From CAYPHA01 sp964410215 (GTDB taxonomy: Bacteria > Calditrichota > Calditrichia > Calditrichales > CAYPHA01), in NCBI GenBank assembly GCA_964410215.1, contig CAYPHA010000011.1:1-64000 (forward strand): a stretch of DNA of 64,000 bases. The letters are read 5' to 3'. Both the position numbers and the translations under genes were made by a program. Under the pieces are notes generated by a model. It was not told where the DNA came from and searched no databases. It worked only from the letters and a program-made list of their open reading frames with translations. Of this stretch, positions 15,346-24,207 are shown piece by piece (the stretch's first letter is position 1; the number at the start of each line of letters is the position of its first letter).

Positions 15346-16464
15346 ATGTCACAGTATAAGATTGCCTGGTTACCCGGTGATGGCGTCGGGAATGATGTTA
15401 TGGAAGCAGCGCGCATGGTGCTGGATGCGCTGAAGTTTGATGCCGATTATATCCACGGCGATATCGGCTGGGAATTATGGAAACACGAAGGGGAGCCGTT
15501 GCCGCAGCGCACCATCGATATGATGAAGGGAACGGATTGCGCCCTGTTTGGCGCGATAACCTCCAAACCGAAAGAAGAGGCAGCAGAGGAACTGGATCCG
15601 GATCTTAAAGACAAGGGATTTGTTTATTTCTCACCCATCGTACGCCTGCGTCAGGAGTTCAACCTGCATACGAATATGAGGCCCTGCAAAGCCTATCCCG
15701 GCAATCCTCTGAATTTTAAGGAAGGCATCGACCTGGTTATTTTCCGGGAGAATACGGAAGGTATGTACGGCGGTATTGAATTTCATCCGATACCGGAAGA
15801 AGTTTTTGATGTCCTCGACAGGAATCATCCTAAGATGAAAAAATTCAAACAATACGGACTGGAAAACCTGGCCCTTTCCACGCGGATCATGAGCCGGCAG
15901 AAATGTCGAAACATCGTGACCCAGTCTTTTGAATATGCCAGAAAACACGGTTATAAAACGGTAACGGTGGTTGATAAACCGAACGTGTTACGCGAAACAG
16001 GCGGCCTGATGGTCAGGACAGCGCGCGAAGTTGCCAAAGAATATCCCGGGATCGATCTCTGGGAAACCAATATCGATGCCCAGACCATGTGGCTGCTCAA
16101 GAATCCCTTTGATTACGGCGTAATGGTGGCGGAAAACATGTTCGGTGATATTTTGTCTGATCTGGCCGCGCAACTGGTGGGCGGACTCGGTTTTGCTTCC
16201 AGCGGAAATATCGGTGATAATTATGCGGTATTTGAGCCAACCCACGGTTCGGCTCCCAAATATGAAGGACAGTATAAGGTTAATCCGATGGCCATGCTTC
16301 TGACCAGCAAACTGATGCTCGACTGGCTGGATGAAAAGGAGTCGGCCGAACGTCTGGAAAACGCTATTGCAAAGGTTATTCGGGAGGAAAAGGTAAAAAC
16401 CTATGACATGGGCGGCAGTAATACGTCTCTGGAGGTAGCAGAAGAAGTGGCTAAGAACTTGTAA
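15346..16464 (+). CDS. isocitrate / isopropylmalate dehydrogenase-family beta-decarboxylating dehydrogenase, NADP-type signature
   Basis: A 372-residue enzyme with the substrate and metal residues of the family: R102 and R112 (VRLRQEFNLHTNMRP), R134 and Y141 (FRENTEGMYGG), K211 (VDKPNVLR), D244, D268 and D272 (NMFGDILSD). The cofactor loop is HGSAPKYEGQYKVNP. The K305-Y306 and V312 pattern is that of NADP-dependent E. coli isocitrate dehydrogenase, followed by the Y of KTYD, although the last NADP residue (Arg) is Gly here. So NADP is the better guess. In this operon it probably acts on isocitrate; homoisocitrate or another 2-(R)-hydroxy-tricarboxylate is an alternative. Confidence 0.88.
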   Translation: MSQYKIAWLPGDGVGNDVMEAARMVLDALKFDADYIHGDIGWELWKHEGEPLPQRTIDMMKGTDCALFGAITSKPKEEAAEELDPDLKDKGFVYFSPIVRLRQEFNLHTNMRPCKAYPGNPLNFKEGIDLVIFRENTEGMYGGIEFHPIPEEVFDVLDRNHPKMKKFKQYGLENLALSTRIMSRQKCRNIVTQSFEYARKHGYKTVTVVDKPNVLRETGGLMVRTAREVAKEYPGIDLWETNIDAQTMWLLKNPFDYGVMVAENMFGDILSDLAAQLVGGLGFASSGNIGDNYAVFEPTHGSAPKYEGQYKVNPMAMLLTSKLMLDWLDEKESAERLENAIAKVIREEKVKTYDMGGSNTSLEVAEEVAKNL

Positions 16465-16511
16465 GGCGTGCTCTGTTAAAATGATTAGACTGTTCACAAC
16501 GGAGGAAAAGA

Positions 16512-17879
16512 ATGGATAATATCACCTATAAACTTGCCCGGTTTACCAGGGAGCTTCAGTTTACTGATCTCGATGACCAGACCGTGTTGAATGTAAAACG
16601 GTTTTTACTCGATTCCATCGGGTGTGCTTATGGCGGCAGCCAGACGGAAGATGTGGAAATTATGCTGGATTTTTATAATGAAATGGGCGGCAAGCCCGAG
16701 GCAACGGTTATCAATTCGGATAAAAAACTTCCCATGATCAACCAGAGTCTGTTAAACGCTCTGATGATCCGCGCTCTGGATTACAATGATATATACTGGG
16801 ATCAGGATCCGTCTCATCCCAGCGATATCATCCCGGCTGCTCTGACACCGGCCGAAGTACTCCATAAGTCAGGCCGGGATCTGATCACGGCTATTGTGCT
16901 GGCCTATGAATGGGAAATGCGGCTGTGTGAGTTTGCTATCCCCGGTATCCGGGAACGCAAATGGCACCATGCCACGCTGACCCAGCTGGCTTCGCCTTTT
17001 GTGGCCGGTAAAATGCTCGATCTTTCAGAAGAACAAATGGTCCAGGCGGCCGGTATTTCGGGTAGTCACAACCTGACTCTCGGGGCGGTGACGGCAGGAA
17101 AGCTGACCATGATGAAAAACACGGTGGATCCGATGGCCACCCAGGCCGGTTTGTATGCGGCCCTGCTGGCGCAGCGCGGCTACGAAGGGCCGGAGCATGT
17201 CATCGATGGTAAGGAAGGCCTGGTGGATACCTTAGGTGGCCGGTTCGACCTGAATATTCTTACGGATGGACTGGGCGAATCTTTCCGGATCAATAAATGC
17301 TCCATGAAGGCCTTCCCGACGGAAGCCCTGACCCATTCGCCCATTTCAGCCGTTATCAAGCTGATGAAGGAGCATAACATTACCAAGGATGATATTGAGG
17401 AAGTCCTTATAACGACGGTTGCCCGGGCGGCGGATATCCTGTCTGATCCGTCCAAGTATGATCCACGGACGCGTGAAACGGCGGATCACAGCCTGCCTTA
17501 CTGCATATCGGCCACGATTGTGGAGGGTACGGTAACACCCGCTTCTTTCACGGAAGAGCGGATCATGGATCCGGAAGTCCGCTCCTACCTGCCGAAAATA
17601 AAGGTGAAGGCGGATCCCGCATTTGAAAAGACCTTCCCGGAACTGAAGCAGTCCGGTGCCGAGATTAAAACAAAGGATGGTAAAGTGTTCAAGCTCGTCG
17701 TGGATTATCCGCTGGGTGATTACCGGGAACCGATGGATGACAAAACCCTGATGGCCAAGTTCGATTCGATGGTTGTTCCGGTTGTCGGCCCGTCCCGCCG
17801 CGATACCATTGTCGAAGCCATCATGAACATCGATAAAGAGACGGATATCGCTCATTTCATGCAATTACTCGCCAAATAA
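16512..17879 (+). CDS. MmgE/PrpD-family dehydratase or decarboxylase
   Basis: A 455-residue protein of the MmgE/PrpD family (2-methylcitrate dehydratase, cis-aconitate decarboxylase and relatives). The start has GGAGGAA at 16500-16506. Typical stretches are the helical N-terminal FLLDSIGCAYGGS, the RALDYNDIYWDQDPSHPSD loop, which contributes to the active site, and KCSMKAFPTEALTHSP in the C-terminal lid domain. Next to an IDH-family enzyme and a citryl-CoA lyase, the simplest role is (de)hydration of a citrate-like acid, i.e. an iron-independent aconitase substitute, or decarboxylation of cis-aconitate. Last gene of its operon; a clear terminator follows. Confidence 0.88.
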   Translation: MDNITYKLARFTRELQFTDLDDQTVLNVKRFLLDSIGCAYGGSQTEDVEIMLDFYNEMGGKPEATVINSDKKLPMINQSLLNALMIRALDYNDIYWDQDPSHPSDIIPAALTPAEVLHKSGRDLITAIVLAYEWEMRLCEFAIPGIRERKWHHATLTQLASPFVAGKMLDLSEEQMVQAAGISGSHNLTLGAVTAGKLTMMKNTVDPMATQAGLYAALLAQRGYEGPEHVIDGKEGLVDTLGGRFDLNILTDGLGESFRINKCSMKAFPTEALTHSPISAVIKLMKEHNITKDDIEEVLITTVARAADILSDPSKYDPRTRETADHSLPYCISATIVEGTVTPASFTEERIMDPEVRSYLPKIKVKADPAFEKTFPELKQSGAEIKTKDGKVFKLVVDYPLGDYREPMDDKTLMAKFDSMVVPVVGPSRRDTIVEAIMNIDKETDIAHFMQLLAK

Positions 17880-17885
17880 AAAAGA

Positions 17886-17912
17886 CGGCCGGGTTATCCG
17901 GCCGCCTTTTTT
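17886..17912 (+). terminator. rho-independent terminator of the citryl-CoA lyase operon
   Basis: CGGCCGG (17886-17892) and CCGGCCG (17898-17904) form a 7-bp GC stem with loop GTTAT, followed by CC and six T. It begins 6 bases after the MmgE/PrpD stop codon, which marks the end of the operon. Confidence 0.9.
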
Positions 17913-17962
17913 CTAACCTTATGTCTGCTATCGTATTGCTGATTACTGGTTACAATTTCGTC

Positions 17963-18682
17963 TCAGGATTTAAGTTCTGGTATTTTTGAACCGCGGATTA
18001 AAAGCCATAGCGTAAGCGATAATTCGCCGACAACCCCCGGTATGACTACGATCATTAAAAAGAAATTTTTATATGCTTCATAATCGGTCAGCAGGAAATG
18101 GGCAAAACTGTCTAAAAGATAACCCGCGGCTGCAATAATCAGCAGAACGCCGATGAATTTAGGCATGTAACCGGATTTAAAAATAAGATAGCCGAGAAAA
18201 AACAGGTGAAGGCCGAAAAAAACGAGTCCGACCAGCCAGGTATCGTTGAAAGCCTGTATGGAAAGCATCGCTTGTGCCTGAATCTGGCTTTGATCCATAA
18301 AGTTCAGGTATGCCGTATTACCGGTAAAGTGTAATACACTGAAAAGATGATACAGGGCCACGCCGAAAATGGTACCGTTCACCAGTCGTAACCAGGCGGA
18401 TAGAATGGAAAGCTTTTTATTGACCGGTGCAAGTAAAAGGAAAAGAGTCCAGGCTAACAATACGTCGAAAATGACCATCATAAAAAAACTGAATATCCCG
18501 CTGCGGAACAGCGTGTTCTGATTGATGATATTCTTAAACGTTGCCGCTGCATCCCCGGCAACCATCATGCCTTCGAGGACGAAGAAATTGGAGAAAAACC
18601 CGGTAAAAAAAATGACCAGGTAACCGATGCCGGTAAACCGGGCTATCGATCGCAGGGGTATGTCAGGAAGAGGGTGTGCCAT
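17963..18682 (-). CDS. DUF4386-like integral membrane protein
   Basis: A 239-residue protein with about seven hydrophobic segments, the first starting near residue 20 (GYLVIFFTGFFSNFFVLEGM). The layout and the LRLVNGTIFGVALYHL and FFGLHLFFLGYLIFKSGYMPK segments are those of the DUF4386 family, whose function is not known. It is alone on its strand, facing the terminator of the preceding operon. Confidence 0.75.
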   Translation of the reverse strand: MAHPLPDIPLRSIARFTGIGYLVIFFTGFFSNFFVLEGMMVAGDAAATFKNIINQNTLFRSGIFSFFMMVIFDVLLAWTLFLLLAPVNKKLSILSAWLRLVNGTIFGVALYHLFSVLHFTGNTAYLNFMDQSQIQAQAMLSIQAFNDTWLVGLVFFGLHLFFLGYLIFKSGYMPKFIGVLLIIAAAGYLLDSFAHFLLTDYEAYKNFFLMIVVIPGVVGELSLTLWLLIRGSKIPELKS

Positions 18683-18788
18683 CTGTCATCCTTTCGGTTT
18701 GTATCCATTTGGAAATTAGAAAGAGAATGCGGCATCTTAACCGATTGTGGTACATAAATCAAGCTTTTAACGGTTTCCTGAGCTCCCA

Positions 18789-19505
18789 TCAAAAAGCGAA
18801 GGTGACCCCGAGCTGAAAATAAAGAAGATCCGTTCTGGATGTTATGATGTCTTTGATAACATTACTACCTTCAATTCGGATGGAGCCCTTTTTCAAATAT
18901 TCAGCCTCACCACCGGTAAGGTAACGTCCACCGAAATCAATTAAAATCGCGCTCAATTTATCCTCTTCAAAGGGGTGTTCATACACACGGATCTGCAAAC
19001 CACCGCCGACACCATAGCTGGACGTGAAATCATCCAGATTGGTAGTACTGGCGATATCCTCGCCGTCTCCGTCTTCATCTTTGACACTGGTCTGGGTGAA
19101 CATGTAATTGAAACCAAGAAAAGCGTCAAAATACGGACGGAAAACGCCCTGTGCAGGCTGCAAACGCAGAAAGAGGTGACTGGAGAAAATATTATTGCTG
19201 GTTTCCACATCCACCAGGACATCGGGTATGGTGGGGCTGAACGGTTCTTTCCGGCTGTCATGTCCGTAGATGATAAAACCGAGATCCGCACCGATCATGA
19301 CTGGAGTATTCGGAAAGCGCAGCCCGAAATGACCGCCCAGTCCGAAACCCATGTTTTTCACATGCCGGGCAAATTCACCCTGGGGCGAGGCCGTGCGAAA
19401 CTGCAGTCCGGCATCAAAATCAAGGGCCGTGGCCGGCCGGATATTAATAACAAAAAGAATGAAGCATGCCGCCATAAACCATAATTTAGAATGTAATGTT
19501 TTCAC
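18789..19505 (-). CDS. outer-membrane beta-barrel protein
   Basis: A 238-residue protein with a Sec signal peptide (residues 1-27, cleavage after an Ala-x-Ala like TALDF site). The mature part has alternating beta-strand patterns such as FGLGGHFGLRF, GADLGFIIYG and a C-terminal strand ending in Phe (YFQLGVTFAF), the usual end of a BAM-inserted barrel. An acidic loop DEDGDGED in the middle may bind calcium or face the outside. The small size suggests an eight-stranded barrel. Function unknown. Confidence 0.75.
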   Translation of the reverse strand: MKTLHSKLWFMAACFILFVINIRPATALDFDAGLQFRTASPQGEFARHVKNMGFGLGGHFGLRFPNTPVMIGADLGFIIYGHDSRKEPFSPTIPDVLVDVETSNNIFSSHLFLRLQPAQGVFRPYFDAFLGFNYMFTQTSVKDEDGDGEDIASTTNLDDFTSSYGVGGGLQIRVYEHPFEEDKLSAILIDFGGRYLTGGEAEYLKKGSIRIEGSNVIKDIITSRTDLLYFQLGVTFAF

Positions 19506-19723
19506 TTTGCCACCTTCTGTTAATCATTTCTGTCTGGATATAACACAATTATCATGCCAGTTAAAAATGCCTGTATTATTGGCTTTTCCCTGATGATTCA
19601 GAATTTACAGTAAATCTGGTTTACAATATACGTAAAAATGTAAACAGTGTTTCCGGGAATGACATATAAATTTATTTTTCAATGTCAGGATTTCTATCCC
19701 CATAGCCGGACAGGAATCCCCTT

Positions 19724-20644
19724 TTATACAACCTGCAGGGTCGTTTTTTTCTTCTGAATACAGGCGTGCATTCCCTGGAGACTGTTTGCTGTAAACCGTA
19801 TTTCCCGCCGGCGGATATCGGAAGGCAGGTTGGGCAAGGTTCTGAAAGATGCATCCCTTTCGATCAACAACTGGATGATGGCGCTGGTATTCAAAATATC
19901 ATGGTTTTTCGTGTGTGTTTCCAGGACTTCCATCCATATTTCAAGCTGCTTAAGTGCCTCGGAAATAATAGTGCCGGGATTCGGTTTCATACCGTAATGG
20001 CCAAAGCATACCGTTCGGGTATCCGTGCCCTTTAATTTTTCAATGGAATCCCGGTAGATTTCGTGGATGAAAACAGGCGGTGTGGCCGGACGGAGATAGC
20101 TTCCGGAATCTTCCGGGACGGAAACCCCCAGTGCTTCGCCGGCAAACAGGAGATCTTCGATACAAAAAGACAAATGATGGGCGGCATGTCCGGGTGTTTC
20201 GATGACGGAAACCGACAGGTCTTTTTCAGCAATGGATGCACTGTAATAGAGATTCTTTTCAGGAACAGGGACGATCGGACCATACAGGGTTGCCATGTCC
20301 CCCAAAACCTTCTGTGTGCCTTCCCATAATTTCCCCGGATCGATCAGGTGGGGAATCCCTTTCGGATGACATAAGACGGGTGTATCGGTAAAATGCTTCA
20401 GCAATGCGCCCGTTCCGCCGGCATGATCGATGTGAATATGGGTCAGTAAAATGTGATCCAGGTGATGCACATCAAGCTTCTTCAATGCATCGACCAGAAC
20501 GGGGATGGTCGATAACGGACCCGGATCGATAAGAACCGTTTTGTTCCCGTTCCGGAATAACCAGGAGGCAATAAATTTTCTGAATCCTGTATCATTTTGA
20601 TCCAGATCGATTAAAAACAGTGATTCGGTTTTCTTGTGAATCAT
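19724..20644 (-). CDS. MBL-fold metallo-hydrolase
   Basis: A 306-residue metallo-beta-lactamase-fold protein. The zinc motif HIHIDH is at residues 69-74 followed by AGG, then TPGHAAHH gives the next ligand and LLFAGEALG the bridging Asp-equivalent region (here Glu in GEA where an Asp is usual). CFGHYG contributes the last His. About 100 extra helical residues follow at the C-terminus, as in the glyoxalase-II-like and lactamase-B2 groups. No signal peptide. Substrate unknown. Differs from the MBL protein at the left edge of the window in length and motif context. Confidence 0.85.
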   Translation of the reverse strand: MIHKKTESLFLIDLDQNDTGFRKFIASWLFRNGNKTVLIDPGPLSTIPVLVDALKKLDVHHLDHILLTHIHIDHAGGTGALLKHFTDTPVLCHPKGIPHLIDPGKLWEGTQKVLGDMATLYGPIVPVPEKNLYYSASIAEKDLSVSVIETPGHAAHHLSFCIEDLLFAGEALGVSVPEDSGSYLRPATPPVFIHEIYRDSIEKLKGTDTRTVCFGHYGMKPNPGTIISEALKQLEIWMEVLETHTKNHDILNTSAIIQLLIERDASFRTLPNLPSDIRRREIRFTANSLQGMHACIQKKKTTLQVV

Positions 20645-20732
20645 AAGACATACTTTTTCTTAGATTGAACGGCATTGCGGCTGGCAAAATTTCCAAAGAT
20701 GCTTTCTGATGGCTGTTCAAGGATCATGTTTA

Positions 20733-21797
20733 TTATTCAATAATGTAATATCTCGGTAAAATATTGGCCACACCGAGCGTGGCCCAGTAACCATAAACCT
20801 CAAACGGCTGATATTCCTTTGCGTAACTGTTTTCATCCAGGGTCACCTGCTCGCGTCTCAACCGGAGCCATGAGGTTTGATGACGGGGCGGGTTATAAGA
20901 CATATAGGCACCGCGGTAAACGACCTTCAGAAAGTTTTCAAACGCAATGACATTTTCGTTCGGGAGTAACGCTTCCCGGACGATCATACCGGCGTATGCC
21001 GGGAATCGTTCCAGGGGTGCCAGCCGATCTGCCGCCTTTTTGGTGAATTGAATATTATAATTATTCTGTCTGATTTCATTACTCACCAGTGCGAGCAGAA
21101 AATGATGAAGGGACCCACGATAGGATTTGCGCCGGTTTTCTGCCCATTCCTCAGCCTCATCCTCGCTTGCCGGTTCCATTTCCTCATAGTGGGGTTTAAT
21201 CACCCAGCTCCAGCGCATATTATTTTTTTCCCACGAGAACCTTAATAGTACAAGCGTTATGCGAAATCCGAGCGCATTATTGATGATGATCAGCGGCTCA
21301 CTGGCTTTGGCATACAGAATATCCGGCAAATCCCACTCGAAATCGAGCACATATTCATTTTCGATCCGGCACTTCTTCGCGAAAGAGGTGGAACCCAGAA
21401 AGTACTTTTTAAAGTTCTTGACGTCTTTAAACCATTGCGCCTGCTCCGCCGCGCTGACTTCGATCGTTTCACTTTGATAGATCTCGGGCCTGAGTCTGAA
21501 GTCGTAGCTGTCTGAACGGCCGTCTTCCACTTCTATCATGCGTGAATCGACTTTGTAGCCTATGACGGAAGCGACCAGCTCGTGCATTCCCGGCGGGACC
21601 GGACCGATCCGGAAATAACCGTCCGCATCGGTGGCATCACCAAACGTGGTATTGGACAGGTACACATTAACCGATCCAATCCCTTCTCCGGTTTCTTTGT
21701 CGTATACATACCCCTCGATCGAGGCTGTGTAATTCTGACCTGAAGAAATGAGCGATGAAATAAATATCCACGTTGTCAGGTAAAGGAACGTTTTCAT
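20733..21797 (-). CDS. exported protein with carboxypeptidase-regulatory-like domain
   Basis: A 354-residue protein. The ATG at 21797 follows the upstream stop codon by one base and opens a signal peptide (KTFLYLTTWIFISSLISSG); an in-frame start 18 codons earlier would lie inside the neighbour and is rejected. Residues about 25-110 are a CarboxypepD_reg-like beta domain: IEGYVYDKETGEGIGSVNVY and DADGYFRIGPVPPGMHELVAS. The remainder (from about 120) is a region of unknown fold, rich in aromatic residues. This type of protein is common in FCB cell envelopes. Coupled tightly with the GWxTD gene, so both probably act together in the periplasm or outer membrane. Confidence 0.8.
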   Translation of the reverse strand: MKTFLYLTTWIFISSLISSGQNYTASIEGYVYDKETGEGIGSVNVYLSNTTFGDATDADGYFRIGPVPPGMHELVASVIGYKVDSRMIEVEDGRSDSYDFRLRPEIYQSETIEVSAAEQAQWFKDVKNFKKYFLGSTSFAKKCRIENEYVLDFEWDLPDILYAKASEPLIIINNALGFRITLVLLRFSWEKNNMRWSWVIKPHYEEMEPASEDEAEEWAENRRKSYRGSLHHFLLALVSNEIRQNNYNIQFTKKAADRLAPLERFPAYAGMIVREALLPNENVIAFENFLKVVYRGAYMSYNPPRHQTSWLRLRREQVTLDENSYAKEYQPFEVYGYWATLGVANILPRYYIIE

Positions 21798-21798
21798 C

Positions 21799-23424
21799 TT
21801 ATTCTGATGCAGAAGGTCGCTGCTGTTCTTTTGATACTTCCATGGTTTCAATGAATATCCCGAGTTTATCGGAATGATTGTCTTTCAGCCGGAGGGCGAT
21901 CAGGTAATTGCCGGGGGGGACATTCAGGGTGATTTTTCCGGTAATCTCATTGATTTCTTTTTTATTAATTTCCCGGATTATCTCATCTTGCCGGTAGGGC
22001 TTCATATCTTCGTCAAGCACAATCCAGGATTCGGTGAATGTGGCCTTTTTTGAAAAGAAAGGCGACGATAATTGTTTTGCCGGAAAGGTATAGGTGATCA
22101 GCAAGGTGGAATCATTCTCAACCGGATCGCTGAATATATTTACCTCCACATCATCCAGCGGATTGGCGCCGTAATTATGTTTATAAATATAATCCTTACC
22201 GTATTCATATGTGGATTCGAACCAGAAAATACGGTCGCCGTGGTTTGAAATTGAAAGCGGGCCGGGTTCGATCGCGTTTCCATATATATTGGTCATATAC
22301 AGACTGACCAGAAAATCCACGCCCAGGCGGTAGTAGGTCCATTCCATCACATTAAAATCCGAAAAAGAAATAAAATCGGGTTCCCCGTATTTAATGAACA
22401 ATTCACCTCTGGCATCCCAGGGTGCGTTGGGCCAGCCGGCACGGTTATGCTGGTCGCGAAGATATTTAAGATGTTTGGCGTTCCATAATTGCCCGAACTG
22501 CGCCCTGGCTTCCAGCACACGCTTCTCGAATTCCAGCCAGGCTTCGTTCTCTTCCGTGGTCGGAGTGGGATCACGACGTTTCCAGTATTTTCGCAGCCAC
22601 TCGCTGCGATCGTAACCGGAATAGCTGGAATACTCCTGGAATTCATCAACGGACAGGATGGTCCACATACCGAAATCGATCAGTTCATCCCTTGTCCACT
22701 GATTGTCATCCCTCAGCATCATTCTGTAGTGTCTGTAATCACGGGTTGGGGTGAACAGGAAGCCGTATTTCTCATCCTCTTCCGGTTCGGTCTCCCGTTC
22801 AGGCCTTTCCCGGGTAGCGTCGAATGTAAGGCCCCTCTTTTGTTTCATTGTTGTTGCGGGAGGTTCGTACGTTCCCGATTCGAGTTGTTCAATCAGCGAA
22901 GCGGCCTGTTTTCCGAAAGTGGCGTGTTCCTGAATCTTTTTAAGGTAGGGAATAGCGCGTTCGTCACCAAGCCTGCCGACGATCAGTATGGCCCGGTACC
23001 GGATCCCTTCTTCTTCTGATTCCATCTGTTCGACCAGATATTCCTGGTAGGCTTTGTTGCCTTCGCCTACCAGCGTTTCGGCGACCGAAAGCTTATGTAT
23101 CTGCGCATCATCCACCCAGGGGCTATTGGGATAGCTGGTGATAAGGCGTTCATACGCCAGGAAGGCTTCCAGGTTATGGCCCCCTTTCTGTTCCAGGCAG
23201 TAACCAATCCGGAACTCCGCATCATCGCTGTAGATGGATTCCGGAAAACGGTCGATCAGCTCCTGGAATAAAGACAGGGCCAGGTCCCAGTTACCCTCAA
23301 TCTGTTCTTCGTTCGCTTTATTAAATAATTCCGTCGCTGCTTCCGAATCGGCTAAAACCGGTTTTCCTGGAAAAACGGTTAAACATATCAAAAACAGAGT
23401 GTATAATACACGGGTGGCAGTCAT
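21799..23424 (-). CDS. TPR plus GWxTD-domain envelope protein
   Basis: A 541-residue protein with a signal peptide (residues 1-25, ends KPVLAD). The N-terminal half has tol-pal/YbgF-like TPR helices (ALSLFQELIDRFPESIYSDDAEF and similar, read in shorter parts: LFQELIDRFPES, AFLAYERLITSYPNSPWVDD) and a HEAT-like patch (GRLGDERAIPYLKKI). The C-terminal half is a GWxTD domain: KYWKRRDPTPTTEENE, then GWPNAP-WDARGELFIKYGEPD, where GW is kept but the TD is replaced. The function of GWxTD proteins is unknown; they are typical of Calditrichota, Marinimicrobia, Acidobacteria and allies. The start has AAAGGAG at short spacing and directly follows the stop of the ClC remnant. Confidence 0.85.
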   Translation of the reverse strand: MTATRVLYTLFLICLTVFPGKPVLADSEAATELFNKANEEQIEGNWDLALSLFQELIDRFPESIYSDDAEFRIGYCLEQKGGHNLEAFLAYERLITSYPNSPWVDDAQIHKLSVAETLVGEGNKAYQEYLVEQMESEEEGIRYRAILIVGRLGDERAIPYLKKIQEHATFGKQAASLIEQLESGTYEPPATTMKQKRGLTFDATRERPERETEPEEDEKYGFLFTPTRDYRHYRMMLRDDNQWTRDELIDFGMWTILSVDEFQEYSSYSGYDRSEWLRKYWKRRDPTPTTEENEAWLEFEKRVLEARAQFGQLWNAKHLKYLRDQHNRAGWPNAPWDARGELFIKYGEPDFISFSDFNVMEWTYYRLGVDFLVSLYMTNIYGNAIEPGPLSISNHGDRIFWFESTYEYGKDYIYKHNYGANPLDDVEVNIFSDPVENDSTLLITYTFPAKQLSSPFFSKKATFTESWIVLDEDMKPYRQDEIIREINKKEINEITGKITLNVPPGNYLIALRLKDNHSDKLGIFIETMEVSKEQQRPSASE

Positions 23425-24030
23425 TCATACTCCTTTTATAGTGTGCAAGCCGTATGAGCACGTTAATTCTTTAACGCCGGGTACCCGGCTTTTCAGCAGG
23501 CGCTTTATAATATCATTAAACCCATCGCCGGCCCAAATAGTTTCAACATCCGTATTTAAAACGTCTTTTACGGTAAGTGCTCTTAGAATATTTATAACCC
23601 GCCCTTCGAAAATATTGATACCCCTGCGTACCAGTTTCATCGTGTACATGGATTCCTTTTTCAGATAGCTGGAAATGAGCACGGCAATAATACAGGATAC
23701 CATGAGCGGTGGTATAATATGATAATCGTTGGTCAGTTCAAAGATGATCAGGGTGGCCGTAATTGGGGCATGGGTCGTACCCGGCACCAGCGCGCCCATC
23801 CCGACCAGGCTGTAGATGTCCACGCCGAAAAAACTATGATGAGAAACCTTTATCATGTAACGGAATAATATTGCACCAAAGGCAGCCAGAATACCGATGA
23901 CAATAGCGGCAAGAACCATGAAGGCATGTTCTGCTCTCCGCAGCCTGCCGGTAAAATTTGTTAACATTTTTGTGACATTTCGTCTCAGACGGCGGCTCTG
24001 GACATAAAACGGCCCTAAATTGCGTTTCAT
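23425..24030 (-). pseudogene. ClC-family chloride channel gene with internal deletion and lost CBS tail
   Basis: The 201-residue frame joins two distant parts of a ClC protein. Residues about 27-65 are the N-terminal tail and first helix (RRAEHAFMVLAAIVIGIL). From about residue 75 it jumps to the final helices (SLVGMGALVPGTTHAPITA, IIFELTNDY, ISSYLKKESMYTMKLVRRG). A normal ClC is 430-600 residues, so about 300 residues are missing, including the anion-selectivity motifs. A CBS domain begins (LRALTVKDVLNTDVE) and stops early, fused to sequence leading into the next gene. Both junctions are in frame. It can hardly be a working channel, but it still overlaps and may couple translation of the GWxTD gene (stop TGA directly followed by ATG). 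Confidence 0.85.
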
Positions 24031-24207
24031 GCAAAGGTTCCTGAATGTAATTAGAAAGACATAAAAACTTTAGTGCTATTATTGATCTGAAGCATATTGT
24101 TACAACACTAAAATGCGATATATTATCATAGAATGCAACAGAGCTTGAAATCAACTATATTTTTGTTAATTTCAGGATCCCGAAAAGATAAGGAACGGAA
24201 CCGATAT

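Noticed and set aside
24133..24207. Earlier ATG for the C25 peptidase
   Set aside because: It puts 25 polar residues in front of a good signal peptide; the ATG at 24208 is better.
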